From positions 17,098,456 to 17,162,455 of the forward strand of contig NC_051095.1 in NCBI RefSeq assembly GCF_901709675.1: a stretch of 64,000 bases of DNA, given 5' to 3'. Position 1 is the first letter of the stretch. Every line of letters starts with the position of its first letter. Origin of the DNA: Syngnathus acus. Lineage: Eukaryota > Chordata > Actinopteri > Syngnathiformes > Syngnathidae. The position numbers and the translations under genes were made by a program. Below, one piece after another: positions 1-11,846 of this stretch. The notes beneath the pieces were generated by a model. The model did not search any database. It worked only from the letters and a program-made list of their open reading frames with translations, and had not been told where the DNA came from.

Positions 1-207
1 AGTGATTGGATGTTTACGGAGGGGCGCGGAGTCCTGACAGCAGGCTGTGTGAGGACACACACTGCACCGACATGAGAGAAGAGAGGGGGCTGATTAACGT
101 GTGTTTCTATCAGCGGATTTTTCACTTCTAAAAGTTTGATTCGAGGGGGCAGGACATCTGTTTGAGGGGGCGTTGCCCCCTCTCGCCCCTGCGTAGAGCC
201 GGCACTG
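1..207. mobile_element. End of a hAT-like DNA transposon fragment (tentative)
   Basis: On the minus strand the block ends at 207 with CAGTGCCGGCTCTACGCAGG, which resembles the CAG-initial GC-rich terminal inverted repeats of fish hAT-type elements. Just inside it, 163-181 forms a small G/C hairpin. The other end lies outside the window, so neither the target duplication nor the family can be confirmed. It could also be the tail of another repeat family. Confidence 0.35.
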
Positions 208-620
208 ATTTCAAGAATACAACCTAAAATAGAAGGTACGCCTTATACTGAAAAACGTCTCAAGTATGGGAGAAAAGATGTTTTGTAAAGCAAATAATGA
301 AATTCTGCATGTCATCGATGCTCTCCTTTAAAGGTTTCTGAAGGCCTATCGATGCCAAAAAATATCAAAGCACAACTTGAGTCAAAATCAAGTGTCTAAA
401 CTCAGGATAGTGACAAACAACAATTTTTCCTCTAAATGAAGAGCCTCAATTCATCTAAACATAGTTTCTTGTCACAAATCTGACCCAAGATGGTGGCAAG
501 ACATTACTTCTGTCTAAATCAATATGACTACCTTCTTGGCAAAAATATGTGCCAGATTGCAGAAAAGTACTACCGTCTCTTTGTCGAAATGAAGCAGAAT
601 TCAGTGTTCGTCTTTCTTAC
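208..620. other. AT-rich non-coding stretch, intron of the ENDOD1-like gene
   Basis: I see no exon on either strand. The short plus-strand ORFs from 490 are antisense to the ENDOD1-like exon or chance. If the gene at 621-926 is intact, this is the start of its intron 1. Confidence 0.5.
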
Positions 621-926
621 CTGCGGCTCATACATCCAGGCGGAAGTGGGCCGTTTCCCATCTGCAGAGCTGATTACATATGCCGAGTACAAAGGCGTGC
701 GATGCTGACGCTGGTACATGCTGGCAAAGCGGAACTGGTTCTTAAAGCGCTGGCATATGGGCTGGTATCCCAATGCATTTACACCCTTCGGTGGCGTTCC
801 CTTATAGAAGAAATCGTGACATTTGGAGAAGTCCTGGTTGAGTTCTCCGAAGACCAGGTTATCAAAGCAGCTCAAGAGCAGAACTAGAGCTCCAATGGAG
901 GAACGCATGTGGGTTGAATGAGACAT
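621..926 (-). CDS. ENDOD1-like secreted endonuclease, first coding exon (partial)
   Basis: Reading 926 down to 621 gives 102 codons. A signal peptide (MRSSIGALVLLLSC, cleavage near LVFG/ELNQ) is followed by DFSKCHDFFYKGTPPKG, YQPICQRFKNQ, RFASMY and PLYSAYVIS. This order is characteristic of the N-terminus of fish endonuclease domain-containing 1 proteins, which carry a DNA/RNA non-specific His-Me finger nuclease fold. The exon ends in phase 0 at a strong donor (CAG|gtaag, gt at 620-619). Two Met codons are possible, at 926 and 908; the second sits directly before the hydrophobic core. The catalytic region is normally encoded by the next exon, which would lie left of 621; nothing like it is visible in 1-620. 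The protein is expected to be secreted or extracellular. Family assignment is from remembered motifs. Confidence 0.7.
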
Positions 927-3287
927 TCCGCTCAATGTCTACTAGGGAGATACATTTGAAGATCATCAAGGTTTCCTTTATATGCAGACAGAAGGAACTC
1001 CCTGGGTGACCCAGCCCCCAAACTGGTTTGCAAATTTCCCCTCTTGACCAGCAGACTCTGTCTTCTGGGAACTATAGAATATCCTTACAGTGTCACTAAC
1101 CTCAGAAAAGTTTAACAAGGCGCGTGACAAAAGTCAAGACATTGAGGTTGGTAAATTTGACAAAACTTTATTTTGATAACACTTTCACAACCGCTATAAA
1201 GACTCCCACCATTTAATCAGAGATGTCATGATGATATCACTAACATTTACTATAAGCTGGGTTTGAAAGTAAAGTTAAGGTGTAAAAAACAATTGGCTTG
1301 TCGCCATAATGCGGTGGAATAGCATGCATAACAATACAAAACACAAGACAGTGACAACATGGAAATAAGTAATAATGCAGTAAATACTAAGTGCTACATA
1401 TAACTCTTCCCTCCATTTATTTAACATTACTTCCCAGGCAGCTGCCCGCAATTGTTTTGCTTATTTTATGATGGACGAACCTTGAATGTAGCATAATTAA
1501 TTTTAACTGTCTGGGCCTTTGCTGAAGTTATGATTGACAGCAAGCGTCGTGATGTGTTATACATGTGCTATACATACCGAGCTGATCTTTTACGATGCTT
1601 TGGCTCATATACGTGTGCCGGATTTTGGAAGAAGCCTGATTCTGATCTGATTCCATGATTTGTTTTTACTTTGGCTGCCATGACACATATGTAAATTGTA
1701 CTGTCTTGTTTCCTTTTTGTAACTCTCTATTACATTTAGTCATCAAAACTTCCCTTATCGTGGGAATCACACATCCATGACCTAAACACGTGAGAACTCT
1801 GTCTGATTCCCGTTCTGTTATTTGTGGGGAATTCCTCTGTTTCTGACACCTCTTCCAGACTTAATTCATAAATGTATGTATTGTTGAAAGAAGATGGGGC
1901 AACCATGTGGGAAATCTAGCAAAAGGCTGGCGTGCCCATGTTGTGCCACGTGAGTAGAATGTGACACGACCCAATGTGTTGGCATCAGCATACGTCTGAA
2001 TTTAAGTCACATTTGATTTCTTTCACAGCACCCTTACAAATGGATTTACAATGGATGTATTGAATTCATTACAAAGCTATTGGTGTCAGTAGAATATAGT
2101 TTGTTTGTGTGTTTGTTTGTTTGTTTGTTTGTTTTATTAAAAATATAATTTTACACAATAGACAATAATGTGTCTTTTATAAGATTTTTGTGTAGCGTTT
2201 GACAGTTTATGTTCTGTATCTAAAAACATTCTGGACATGTAAACGAATCGTGAAGAAAAATACCCGTAGGACCTTTGATGATAATTTGGTATTTCCTGGT
2301 GATTATGTAAGATGGGAAGAACAGAGATTTGTCATTTGTTACAGTCCCAAATAAAACCTGCTGAGTAAGATGTTTTGACTGCCAAGTGTCATTCACCAAG
2401 CGTCATACGTCTGAGTCGGGATTTTTGTTTTTTATTCTTCTCCTTAACACTCGGTTTGTCGATGCTGCTCTCTGCAAAAGACAAAGACTTCCTGAAAAAA
2501 TGTGGATTGCCTTCTTTGACGGTATAAAAAAACGTGACAATCACAGGGGTGCCTATAAGCAAACATATGTTGTTTTCCAGAAAGCCACATATAACCCTTT
2601 CTGGGATCTTCGTAAAAAAAAAAAAATCACTTTGAACATTAAATATCTTGACATTACGTGTATTTGACTGAATATAGATTGAAAATGATGCGCGAATGAT
2701 ATTTAGTTTTTAGTTTTTGCGTCTTTTGTAACTGGGGTTTGTATTCTAATTTAATATAACAAATGTTAAATTCATGTCCTAATTATTGTATTACTCTTAC
2801 TATATGTCTATTGCACTATATTAGCCTGGAAATTCAGATTCAACGCATGGGTTTGTCTTGATGGGGTACAAATTATTATTGACTAATTGTTTCAGTTAAT
2901 GGGAAAAAATTAAAATGTAGATGCTCAATAGTTTTTAAGAACGTCCATCATTTCCCCACCATTCACAAATATGGGCTTTTCTATTTTTGTTAGCTTGCAT
3001 ACTTCCTTGAAAGGACAACTTGTTCGACTGTAAATATCTCCCTCTAACGGTTGCTTGTGACTGTCATGAGGCATTTAGCAGCAACTGGAGCACTCGCCGA
3101 GCCTGTTGCTGCACGTCCTCAGTGGGGTTGGTTCAGGGGAAAAAAGAAAAAAACATACTTAGGCCACGCCTTTTCTGCCTCTCACCCTGGAGTCAACTTT
3201 TGCATTGACAAGTCCACAGAGACACTAAAGGACAAGTCGAGTGAGTTTCCTGTCTCCGAATGAGGACTATGTGCACACGGGAGGGCA
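927..3287. other. Intergenic, head-to-head between ENDOD1-like and TRIM genes
   Basis: AT-rich with a (GTTT)n run near 2101-2133 and a poly-A run near 2615. It should hold both promoters, since the flanking genes diverge, but I see no convincing core promoter motif. Short ORFs here (for example 2386-2667) lack domain features. Confidence 0.5.
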
Positions 3288-5878
3288 ATGGCAGAGGCCG
3301 GCGCACTTGAAGAACTCCAATCGGAACTCACCTGTCCAGTGTGTCTGGAGCTCTTCCGCGATCCTGTCATCCTCGAGTGCGGGCACCACTTCTGCCAAGT
3401 TTGCATCATTCAGTGCTGGGAGGCCAAGGCGGAAGAGCAGTCGACTTGCCCAAAGTGCCGCAAAACTTGCGCGAGGAAACTGCGGCCAAACTCGCTCCTG
3501 TGTAACGTGGTGGACAGCGTGCGTCGAGCCCGGGCCATGGACTCTGCCGCCGCCGCCTCCGCGGGTGGGGCAGGCGCGCCGCCGCTGCCTCCCGGCTGGG
3601 TCCCGGAAGATCTGCTGGAGGAGCGAGAACCCGGGTCCAGCATGAGCAGCATCGCCTCATCCGTCGGACACTGGCCGCGCCTGTTCGGAATGGATATGTG
3701 CGAGGAGCATGAGGAGAAACTCAAGCTCTACTGCGAGGATGACCAGCTGCCGATATGTTTAGTTTGTGGCATGTCCCGGGACCACAAGACGCACAATGTC
3801 ATCCCCATCAACGAGGCCTTTGACAACTATAAGGTATACGGTATTGCTCTCTTTCTCGCAAATGTACTCCACTGGAAAATTAGAAAGTACCGTACATCAT
3901 TAAAAATCATAATGTACTGGATCTAAATGGTTATAAACACACTGTATGCATAGTCACAAGCTTCATTCTGTTCGGTTAAAGATGTCGTTTTTAATTTTTG
4001 AAAGTCAGATTTATATGCATTTCATTTATAAATTCTTTTATATATGTGCCACGAGTTGTAATTGTACCACACTTTGAGAATCATTGAATTATACATAATT
4101 TGAGAAAAAGGTTGGTGTAACCCAAACAATTTAACATCTTCCATGAAAACAGTATTCACAATCATTCTAATGTGTAAGGGCCACATAAAGTACAGGTTAC
4201 TTATTCATTTAAAATGGAAAAACACATTACAATGCGAGACCACTCTTTCAAACTCAGGGCCTGGGGGCCAGATTTGGCCTGACATTTCATTTTATGTGGA
4301 CCGATGAAGCAAACCTTGTGCGTCAACTTCCACGATTCTTGCTAAAATCTCTACCCAAATTTCAAAATTTTGAAACAAAACAGATTTTGAAAGCAATTTT
4401 TGTTGATCCTGTTTTCACGGTAAATTGAATAATCGGTGAACAATCTATTTTCCTTGACATCAGATTTCTAAACAAGTTATCCATCAGTTCTTGTGTATAT
4501 ACAATAATATGAGGAGATTCAATATTTGCATGGTTTCACAGTCATCATGGCCCTCTGCAGAAAACCATAACTATAATGTTGTCCATGACACAGATGAGTG
4601 TGACACCCCTGGTCTGGACTAAATTCATTCCTAATTACTTTGATGTAATTTTCAATGTAATTAGGTCAATTTTAATTTGCTTTAATTTTATTTAAAGTCT
4701 GCCATGAGCCGCACCACCCAGTTCAAAAGTGCACGTTTTAAAAGAGTTGTGTGTAAGCTATTTTCAACACTGAGTTGATTATTAATGCGTACAAATAACA
4801 GATAACTTGGGGACAGACCAATAGGACTGCTTTGTTAAAAAATTCTGAAATTGACCATATTTGGCACCATATATGTGCACATACAGTACATGTTTTTTAA
4901 TACACACATGCAGTGACACTAGAAAAACTAGCTTGTATATGTATCCCTGTTCTCAATAAGAAATAAATCAATTCTTCGCTACTTACAAATTGGGAAAGAA
5001 ATAATGGGTGTGCTGATTGACAACCTGACCTACTTTGTAATTATATTCGCATGTCTCTTTTGGCATTGACAACCAGGGCTTTCATAAACCATTGGATGGT
5101 TTGAATGCTTTTCAAAAAGCAGATCAGCCAGTTTGCAGCCTCCAGTGTTTTACAGGAATTCAGCAAGCCAGTGTGAGGTCTGACAACTCCTCCTCTTGGA
5201 CTCCTCTGATAAAAATGGACTTTTTGTTCTCTTTTCTTTTTTTAACTGGAGCTAAAATGGCAGTTTTGTCTTCGTTCCTGAGTTGGGCTTGTGTCATATG
5301 AGTGCCATTAAGGAAGAGTGTGTTTCAACGAGGAAAGGTGCGGGTGGGCGGAGCTTATCCGTAATCCAGTTTATTTCTGCAGTAGTTTGAATGTGTCTCT
5401 TCTTCCCTGCAGCATAAACTGTCTCTGGCTCTGGAGAGAGTTCAGCAGCAGTCGGAGGATGCCTCACTTTTCCAAAAAGAAACAAATGAAAAAATCCTTC
5501 TCATTAAGGTATGTGTTTTTGGATGATGACAACGAGCCTTGTCCACTCTCACGAGTCCTCCTTAGGCTGCCTTAATTATAAAAACACAAATGAACATCTC
5601 ACTTAGACCATTTTCAGTCAACAGCACATGGCAAAACGTCCGCTTGGATAAAAACAGGTGGATATTGCCTGTTCAATTCATATTCCACAAATGAAACACT
5701 GAACACTGCGTTTCGGCGAGTTGGGATACACAGAACATATTAAAATTTTGGGGTTGACTTCGCCGTTAAAATCCTCACAATTACACCACGCAGTGATAGT
5801 TGAACAAGAACGGCCTTGCAAAATCATATGGAGACTCAGACATGATGCAATGGATGTGATACATAAACAAGTCAAATC

Positions 5879-5944
<66 letters not shown>

Positions 5945-8575
5945 CTCTCTCTCACACACACACATACGCACACACACTAACACACACAGTAGCCGAATGG
6001 ACATATTTAGAATTGCATGCCGCATTGACTTCATTTCGGCTGGACTGCTTATTTACTCATCACTTTGTACTCATCGTTATTCAAAGTAGAGTAATGTGTG
6101 TGTGTGCGCGCATGTGTTGAACAGAGATATGAGCGTAAGTAGCACGTTGACTGCTTGAAAAGTACCAGATAAGTCTACATACATACACTATCTTTGCTCA
6201 AAACTACACCTCTGAAAACATTTTCATATTTGCCCTTTAAAAACTTAACCCTCTGTTGTTTGACCCAGTTTTAATGCACATTCACTTATTTTCACTTCTA
6301 TTTTTCTTTGCGTGAAAGGATGTCAGTAAACAACATAAAAGGGGAAGTTTGCCAACTCTCCTCTTCCTGTCTTTCTGTTTCTTTTTGGTGTTTTGTGTCT
6401 GATTTGGTGTCATGCTTGACCAACACAGTATATCCTCAGAAGTTCATCATTTTGTGTATGAAAGCACTGCTATAGCACTGGCAGTGATTCCTTACAACTT
6501 TGCCAATGATCCAATTTCACTTCAAGTGGTTGTGTAACTTCTTATCACTCAGGAGCGATCAGGGGATCTGGAGGACATGGTGACTGTGGAGTTTGGCCGT
6601 CTGAGGGAGTTCCTCCAGGAGGAAGAGGATCGCATCAAGCAAAAACTGCAGAAGCAAAAGGAGGAGAAGCTCATTGAGCTGGAGGAGGCGCTCACAGAGG
6701 CCGCACAGCAAAGCAGCCAGCTGGAAAGCGCCGCTGACCAGCTTCACCTCAAACTGATGGAGGAAGAAAACCCTGAGCAACTCAAGGTGGGAGAGCGGAG
6801 ATGTTTAGTGATGTCAGTATGTACTGTATGTTGATGCGTTACACCATCATGCAAAAACAAAGGAAGTGATGTGTTACAAACCTGCATTTGTTTCCTTCTG
6901 TTTTAGGGAATTAAAGATTTTATTGGCGGGTGAGTACCATCACTGTAATTATGGATGATTTTTTTGTGTTCTATGACTTATCACATTTTTCCTAATATTT
7001 TTAATTCATCATTCATCCACCGTGTTGAGGTCAACTTGACTTGTACTGCAGCTGATTCGCCACTAGAGAGCAGACTGACCTAGGCCAAGGCATGGGCAAA
7101 GACCTTGTCTAAAATCATGTTAAATGAAATAATTATCAAAATTAAGAGGTTTCATTAGATAGATAGATACTTTATTGATCCCATGGGGTAAATTCAGTGT
7201 TCCACTATTAAGGCTCAACATTAAGTACAGCTGCAAGGTATAATAGTAGTCCATAGAAGACCTCAGCTTACGGAGTGTGGATCAGTCATTGAAGACTTTT
7301 AATTGAAGAGCAAAAGCAAACATCTAACTTTTTTGGGTGAAAAATGTTGTAAAATCGGTTATTTTTATTTCTGGATCAAGATTAAAGCAAATATTATTTA
7401 TTAAGGAAATTCTAAGATAGTAGGAATTAAGCAATTAAGAGGTCTTGAATCACAAAGAATGAACTGTGGCCACTCATTTGCAGCTGCAATTTGCATCGCC
7501 GTAATGTCTTATTCACAAAGAATATTGCACGAATCATATACTGTACCAGCGCAAACACGCCCACAGCAGAGTGCCGTTTGCAGCTGATTTCCACCTGATC
7601 GTGGCAAAGTATAAAGCCTGGCATTGTGCCAATGGTAGTCAGGAAGTAAAAGATGACATTTTCATAACTGCAGCTCGGGGTCCTGAGCGAAGAGCTATGA
7701 ATAAAGAAAGTCCAGCTGATTTGTTCATCATTGGCTTTATTAATAAACATTACCTTCATATTTTTTGGCTTCGGTTGTTGCTTTTGGAATTCTCTGTCAT
7801 TCTGTCTGACTTTCCAGGGCTGAGAACTTGTTTGAGCGCCCCCCGGAGGTGAGTGTGGATCTGCAGTCTGGAGAGTTTGTGGGACCTTTGCAGTACAGGA
7901 CCTGGAGGAAAATGATGGCAGTGTTTAAGCCTGGTACAAACCCACACACATGGCACGGCCTAGAGTTTTGATGTGAGTGTGAATGTATTTTCCCTTATAT
8001 CCTTAGCTGTCACCACGGTGTCATTGGACCCGAACACAGCCTACCCCTGCCTGTGGGTTTCCTCATGTCGCACCAGGGTTCAGGTGGGTAAAATCCAGCC
8101 CAACCTGCCCAACAACCCGGAACGCTTTACTCGCTACAACATCGTGCTAGGCACGGAGGCCTTTTCCTCGGGCAGACACTACTGGGAGGTGGAAGTGGGC
8201 TCCAAGACGGCGTGGGGTCTCGGCGTGGCCCGAGCCTCCGTCAACAGGAAGGATGAGATCAACCTCTGCCCGGAGGACGGTTTCTGGACCATGGTGCTGA
8301 GGGACAACGGAGATGGCACCTGCGAGTATGAAGCATGCACGGACACGGAGGAGGATAGTTTGTTGTATCCGGCCAAACCTCCCAGGCGGGTGGGCGTCTA
8401 TCTGGACTGCGGCCGCGGTGAGGTGGCCTTTTACGACGCCGGAGACATGAGCCACCTGTTCACCTTCTACGATGCCAAATTCAACGAACCAGTTTACCCA
8501 TATTTTAATCCCTGGCCTATTATTAAAGGCTATAACTGGGAGCCGCTGACCATTGTCACGCCACACTGGGGATAG
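3288..8575 (+). CDS. TRIM-family E3 ubiquitin ligase (RING, B-box, coiled coil, PRY-SPRY)
   Basis: Six coding exons join in frame: 3288-3833, 5413-5508, 6553-6786, 6907-6929, 7818-7933, 8007-8575, giving 527 residues. Exon 1 encodes a C3HC4 RING (CPVC, then CGHHFCQVC, then CPKC; about residues 16-57), an alanine/proline-rich linker, and a B-box2 (MCEEHEEKL to HKTHNVIPI, about 139-175). Exons 2 and 3 (32 and 78 codons) are charged coiled coil. The 23-nt exon 4 links to the PRY (VSLDPNTAYPCL) and SPRY (GRHYWEVEVG, GVYLDCGRGEVAFYD, YPYFNPWP). This 96/234/23/~116-nt exon pattern is typical of class IV TRIMs. The family performs E2-dependent ubiquitination, often in innate immunity. Which fish TRIM it is cannot be settled by eye; TRIM35, TRIM39, TRIM62 and TRIM69-like proteins share the design. 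A possible AATAAA is at 8968-8973. Start ATG 3288 has a reasonable context (gcaATGG). Confidence 0.9.
4243..4611. mobile_element. Degenerate hAT-like MITE in TRIM intron 1
   Basis: The left edge reads CTTTCAAACTCAGGGC and the right edge GAGTGTGACACCCCTG. Together they approximate the inverted CAGGGGTGTCAAACTC ends of common fish hAT MITEs. The inner text (GGGCCAGATTTGGCC) also fits. It is diverged and lies in the first intron. Confidence 0.5.
5881..5986. repeat. (CT)n then (CA)n microsatellite
   Basis: An almost pure CT tract of about 70 bases is followed by a CA-rich tail, inside TRIM intron 2. Long ORFs on both strands here are repeat artefacts. Confidence 0.95.
7155..7205. repeat. Short dispersed repeat with ATACTTTATTGATCCC
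   Basis: GATAGATAGATACTTTATTGATCCCATGGGGTAAATT matches a widespread fish repeat end, probably a retroposon 3' tail; only the key stretch ATACTTTATTGATCCC is diagnostic. Located in TRIM intron 4. Confidence 0.5.
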
Positions 8576-8654
8576 TTGAATCAGCACATTTAGATGCAAG
8601 ATGTTGAAACAAGATTTCTGAGTCAATGTAATGTATTGCGAAAAGCTTCATGTT

Positions 8655-8917
8655 GACAGTGAACTCCCGCATATTTGCGTTTTGGTTTTTGCAAACTAAC
8701 CTATTTGTTGATTTTTTTATTTCAAACTATACTCCGTTATTTTCTGAAAAACCACATGACAAATGACAGTATTCCTTTGCCGTTGGTGTCTTAGTATTGA
8801 TGTGAGTTGAGAAGCATTATTTAGACCAAAAGTAGTCATTTGCCACCATTTAATGGCATCAGTATAGGGAATTATAGTACAGTCCCTATCCCTCATGAAT
8901 AGCAGGGGTTCACTGTA
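8655..8917. mobile_element. MITE with CAGTGAACYCC inverted ends in the TRIM 3' region
   Basis: The left end GACAGTGAACTCCCGC and the right end (reverse complement TACAGTGAACCCCTGC) are inverted copies about 260 bp apart. It starts 79 bases after the TRIM stop codon, so it may be part of the 3' UTR. Confidence 0.55.
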
Positions 8918-11846
8918 ATGTGCATAGGAAAAAAAACATTAAAAGGACAAAAGCAAACAAATAGCACAATAAAGGAAACAACACTCTTGCAATCAGTATT
9001 TATTCTTATTTTTGCCATTGGGGTACGTTAACATGCCCAAAAACATGATTATGCTGGTGAAAATGCATGAATGTATTTTAGATGTCCCATTTCAAACATG
9101 ACCCCTAAGAACTCACAAAATGTGCTTCCTTGTAAATTGGAGGAGGAGGAAAAACTGCCTTTGACACCTGTTTGTTCAACATAAAATTGAGTGGCCATGT
9201 TTATTATAAGAGGATGCCCAAAAAAGCAAATTCTGGGGCTCATGTTTAGACAAACATCTACTCTGAAATTTGCCATACGAGGCGCAATGCAAAAGAGACT
9301 AAAAGGTGTTTTTTAGGACTGATTTTTGTGCAATATGCTAGTACACTGGGTTTTACGTTGTTATTCAAATTCTTAACTAACTAAGGCTTTTAATCCATGG
9401 TGTTTTTTTTCTTTTTTTCAAGTTGCGAATTTCAATTTGAGCCTTAATTCAAAATCCTTGATATTCAGTTTACGGTGAATATATTTAGACTTTTTTTTGC
9501 CCTTACAATTATGAAAATCCAACTCACTAATAGGACAACTTTCTCACTTGTATTTTTCCCCCCACTAAATGGACAAAAAGCTCATTGATCTCCAAATTGA
9601 GGTCCATGTACTAGTTAGTATGCTATTAGTCCTCACAAGTGGGACAACTCTTGCTCTTTAGTAGGACAACAACATTTTACTGCTATGTCCTAATTGACAG
9701 CAGTGTGGTGCCAGTACTACTCGTGACAGTCCACGAGTTAACATCTATTGATTCACAAGTAGTAATACTAGTCGTGTGTACATCTTTAAATGAGCCTTTA
9801 ATTATCAGGCACAATGTTTTTTTGTGAGTTATTGTTATAATGTATTAACACAGACGAGGCAGAGTTGTAACAAAGAACCATTACGGTGGTAAACCTACTG
9901 TTTATAGTTTCACCCTACCGCTGTGAATATCTTATGTCCAAGTTAATCCACTGATTAGATGTCACCTCATATGGCATTCTACGTACAACGAGCTTCTTTT
10001 CCAGTGCCACCTTGATAAATAACTTTTGTGCTATTAGAGCCAATTGGATATCTGTCACCTGCAATGCAAACAAATAAATAATGAGAAGAAGAATGTGTCT
10101 ATTATTCATGGCTGATTGTAGACTCCTTTTATTGGCCTCCAGTGTTAGTCAAGGTGTCTTGATGTCTAATTTGATATCACTGCAGGCCAGTTAACACGCA
10201 GTAACACAAGCCCTGGCTACTAAATTACAGCTAGGGTGATAGGGCTTGGAGAAGGCTCTTTTTTGATTCCGGTGTATGAAAAAAAGCTCCATAAAGACAA
10301 TTTGTGGAAGAATTTGGTGTGGAAAAACAGCCCTGACCTTAACACCATCTCGTGTATCACACAGATGTAAAAAAAAGCCATAACTGTGACGCACAGATTG
10401 CTGTGCCATATACACCCAGTTCTTCTTTAATTGATGTCAACTTGTACTGTAACTCAAGCCACATTGTACATCCATCTATTTTCTAGACCACTGGTCCAGA
10501 TCATTCTTTGGAAGACGCAATGTGCAACTTGGACTGGTCATCAGTCAATCACAGGGCACATGCATACTAACAGCCGTTCAGACTACATTCACACCTATGG
10601 ACAATGTCAAAGAAAGCAAGAAACAAAAAGCTCTACTCTATTTTTGAATCGTGTAGACTCTTGTAGAGAAAATGTCACAAAAAATACAAGCTCTAATTTT
10701 AAACAGCCGTGTGCTTACTTCATTGTATTCAGTAAAAGTAGCTCTTATCTTTGCCTCGTCCCAGGATTTAAAAATATGTTTACATGCTTGGCTTTGTAAT
10801 CTAAAAATAGAGATGAAACAGTTAATTGTGCTCATGTATGTGTGTGTGCTCACTGGTCCTTGTGGGATGAGATTATGCATGCAGGACCACTTTGAGGTGA
10901 TGTGTTTGAGCCGAAGCAAACTATTTGATAGCAGCTGGGTTTGCATGCAAAACAAACGAACAAACAAACAGAAAAAAAAAACAGGAAATCTGTGTCGTGT
11001 AACTAAACGGATAGCTGACCTAGGAGAATGGGAAATAATCCAATTTGTGTCCCAACAAAGGCTTTGGATATGAAAAAGGGAATCTGAAGGCGGATAAATG
11101 TAGAGCGAAAGAAGAGAAAATAAAAATATTACTATGCGGTGAGAGTTTGGTTTGTAAAATTCCCAGATGTTAGAAACTTTCCATGGAAATAACTAGGACT
11201 TTTGGAAAATTTGTTGAAATGTATATACCAGGAATTTACTAAATTGAAGTTCTGGTGAAGTGAAGATTTGTGTTTGCAATGCTTCGGTATCCAATGCAAG
11301 GGAAAAAAAATCATTCAGCCAGGATGGCTATTGTGGCTGTAAAGTGACTGTTATCCTAGATGGCTATTTTGAAAAAGAGGAGGCAGTTAAGAAGCAACTT
11401 TGGTGTGCTGCAGGTAGAAACTGTGAGACCTAAAGCGCAGGAGGTATAGGGTGTCACCTAAAAGGAAGCGAGATACAGACTGAGGGCTGAGGTGCAGGAA
11501 CTTAATCCTGCGGCCAAGACAAAAGCTGATGATAAAAAGCCACGAAGAGAGAAACTTATACAGAAGAAAGAGCAGCGGCGGAGGAAGCGCTCGACTCGGA
11601 CCGGGTCCACAGGGTGAAGGATGGGAAAACATTTGGATTCGAGCTTCAGCACAACTATTGGAAGCAACTGTTGAGGAAAAGCCATAAAACTAATGACCTT
11701 TTTTTCAACCAACTTTGTACTGGATTTTTGCACTTTCAAAATAAAAACAGAGACGACATCATCTGAGAGACGAGAGAGGGAGGGGGAGGGCAGAAGAAAG
11801 AGAGAGAGAGGGAGATAGAGGCTGCGTGCGCCTGTGTCACATCGAG
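8918..11846. other. Intergenic between TRIM and cabp2 genes
   Basis: Mostly AT-rich and non-coding. It holds a decayed repeat with TAGGACAAC motifs (about 9515-9780), an eroded SINE fragment (10486-10620) and purine-rich DNA (11760-11820) just before the cabp2 long-form start, probably 5' UTR. No further gene is supported. Confidence 0.5.
10486..10620. mobile_element. Eroded SINE fragment
   Basis: The order ACTGGTCATCAGTCAATCACAGGGCACATGC, then CATTCACACCTATGGACAATG, follows the body of the better preserved SINE at 13530-13896. It lacks a recognisable tRNA-like head. Confidence 0.5.

Noticed and set aside
2386-2667. 93-codon ORF upstream of the TRIM gene
   Set aside because: AT-rich, no domain, no splice or promoter support, ends in a poly-Lys run from an A tract.
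5678-6089. Ser-Leu and Arg-Glu repeat ORFs
   Set aside because: They come from the (CT)n microsatellite, are open on both strands, and lie in a TRIM intron.
8147-8626. Minus-strand 159-codon ORF
   Set aside because: Shadow of the TRIM PRY-SPRY exon.
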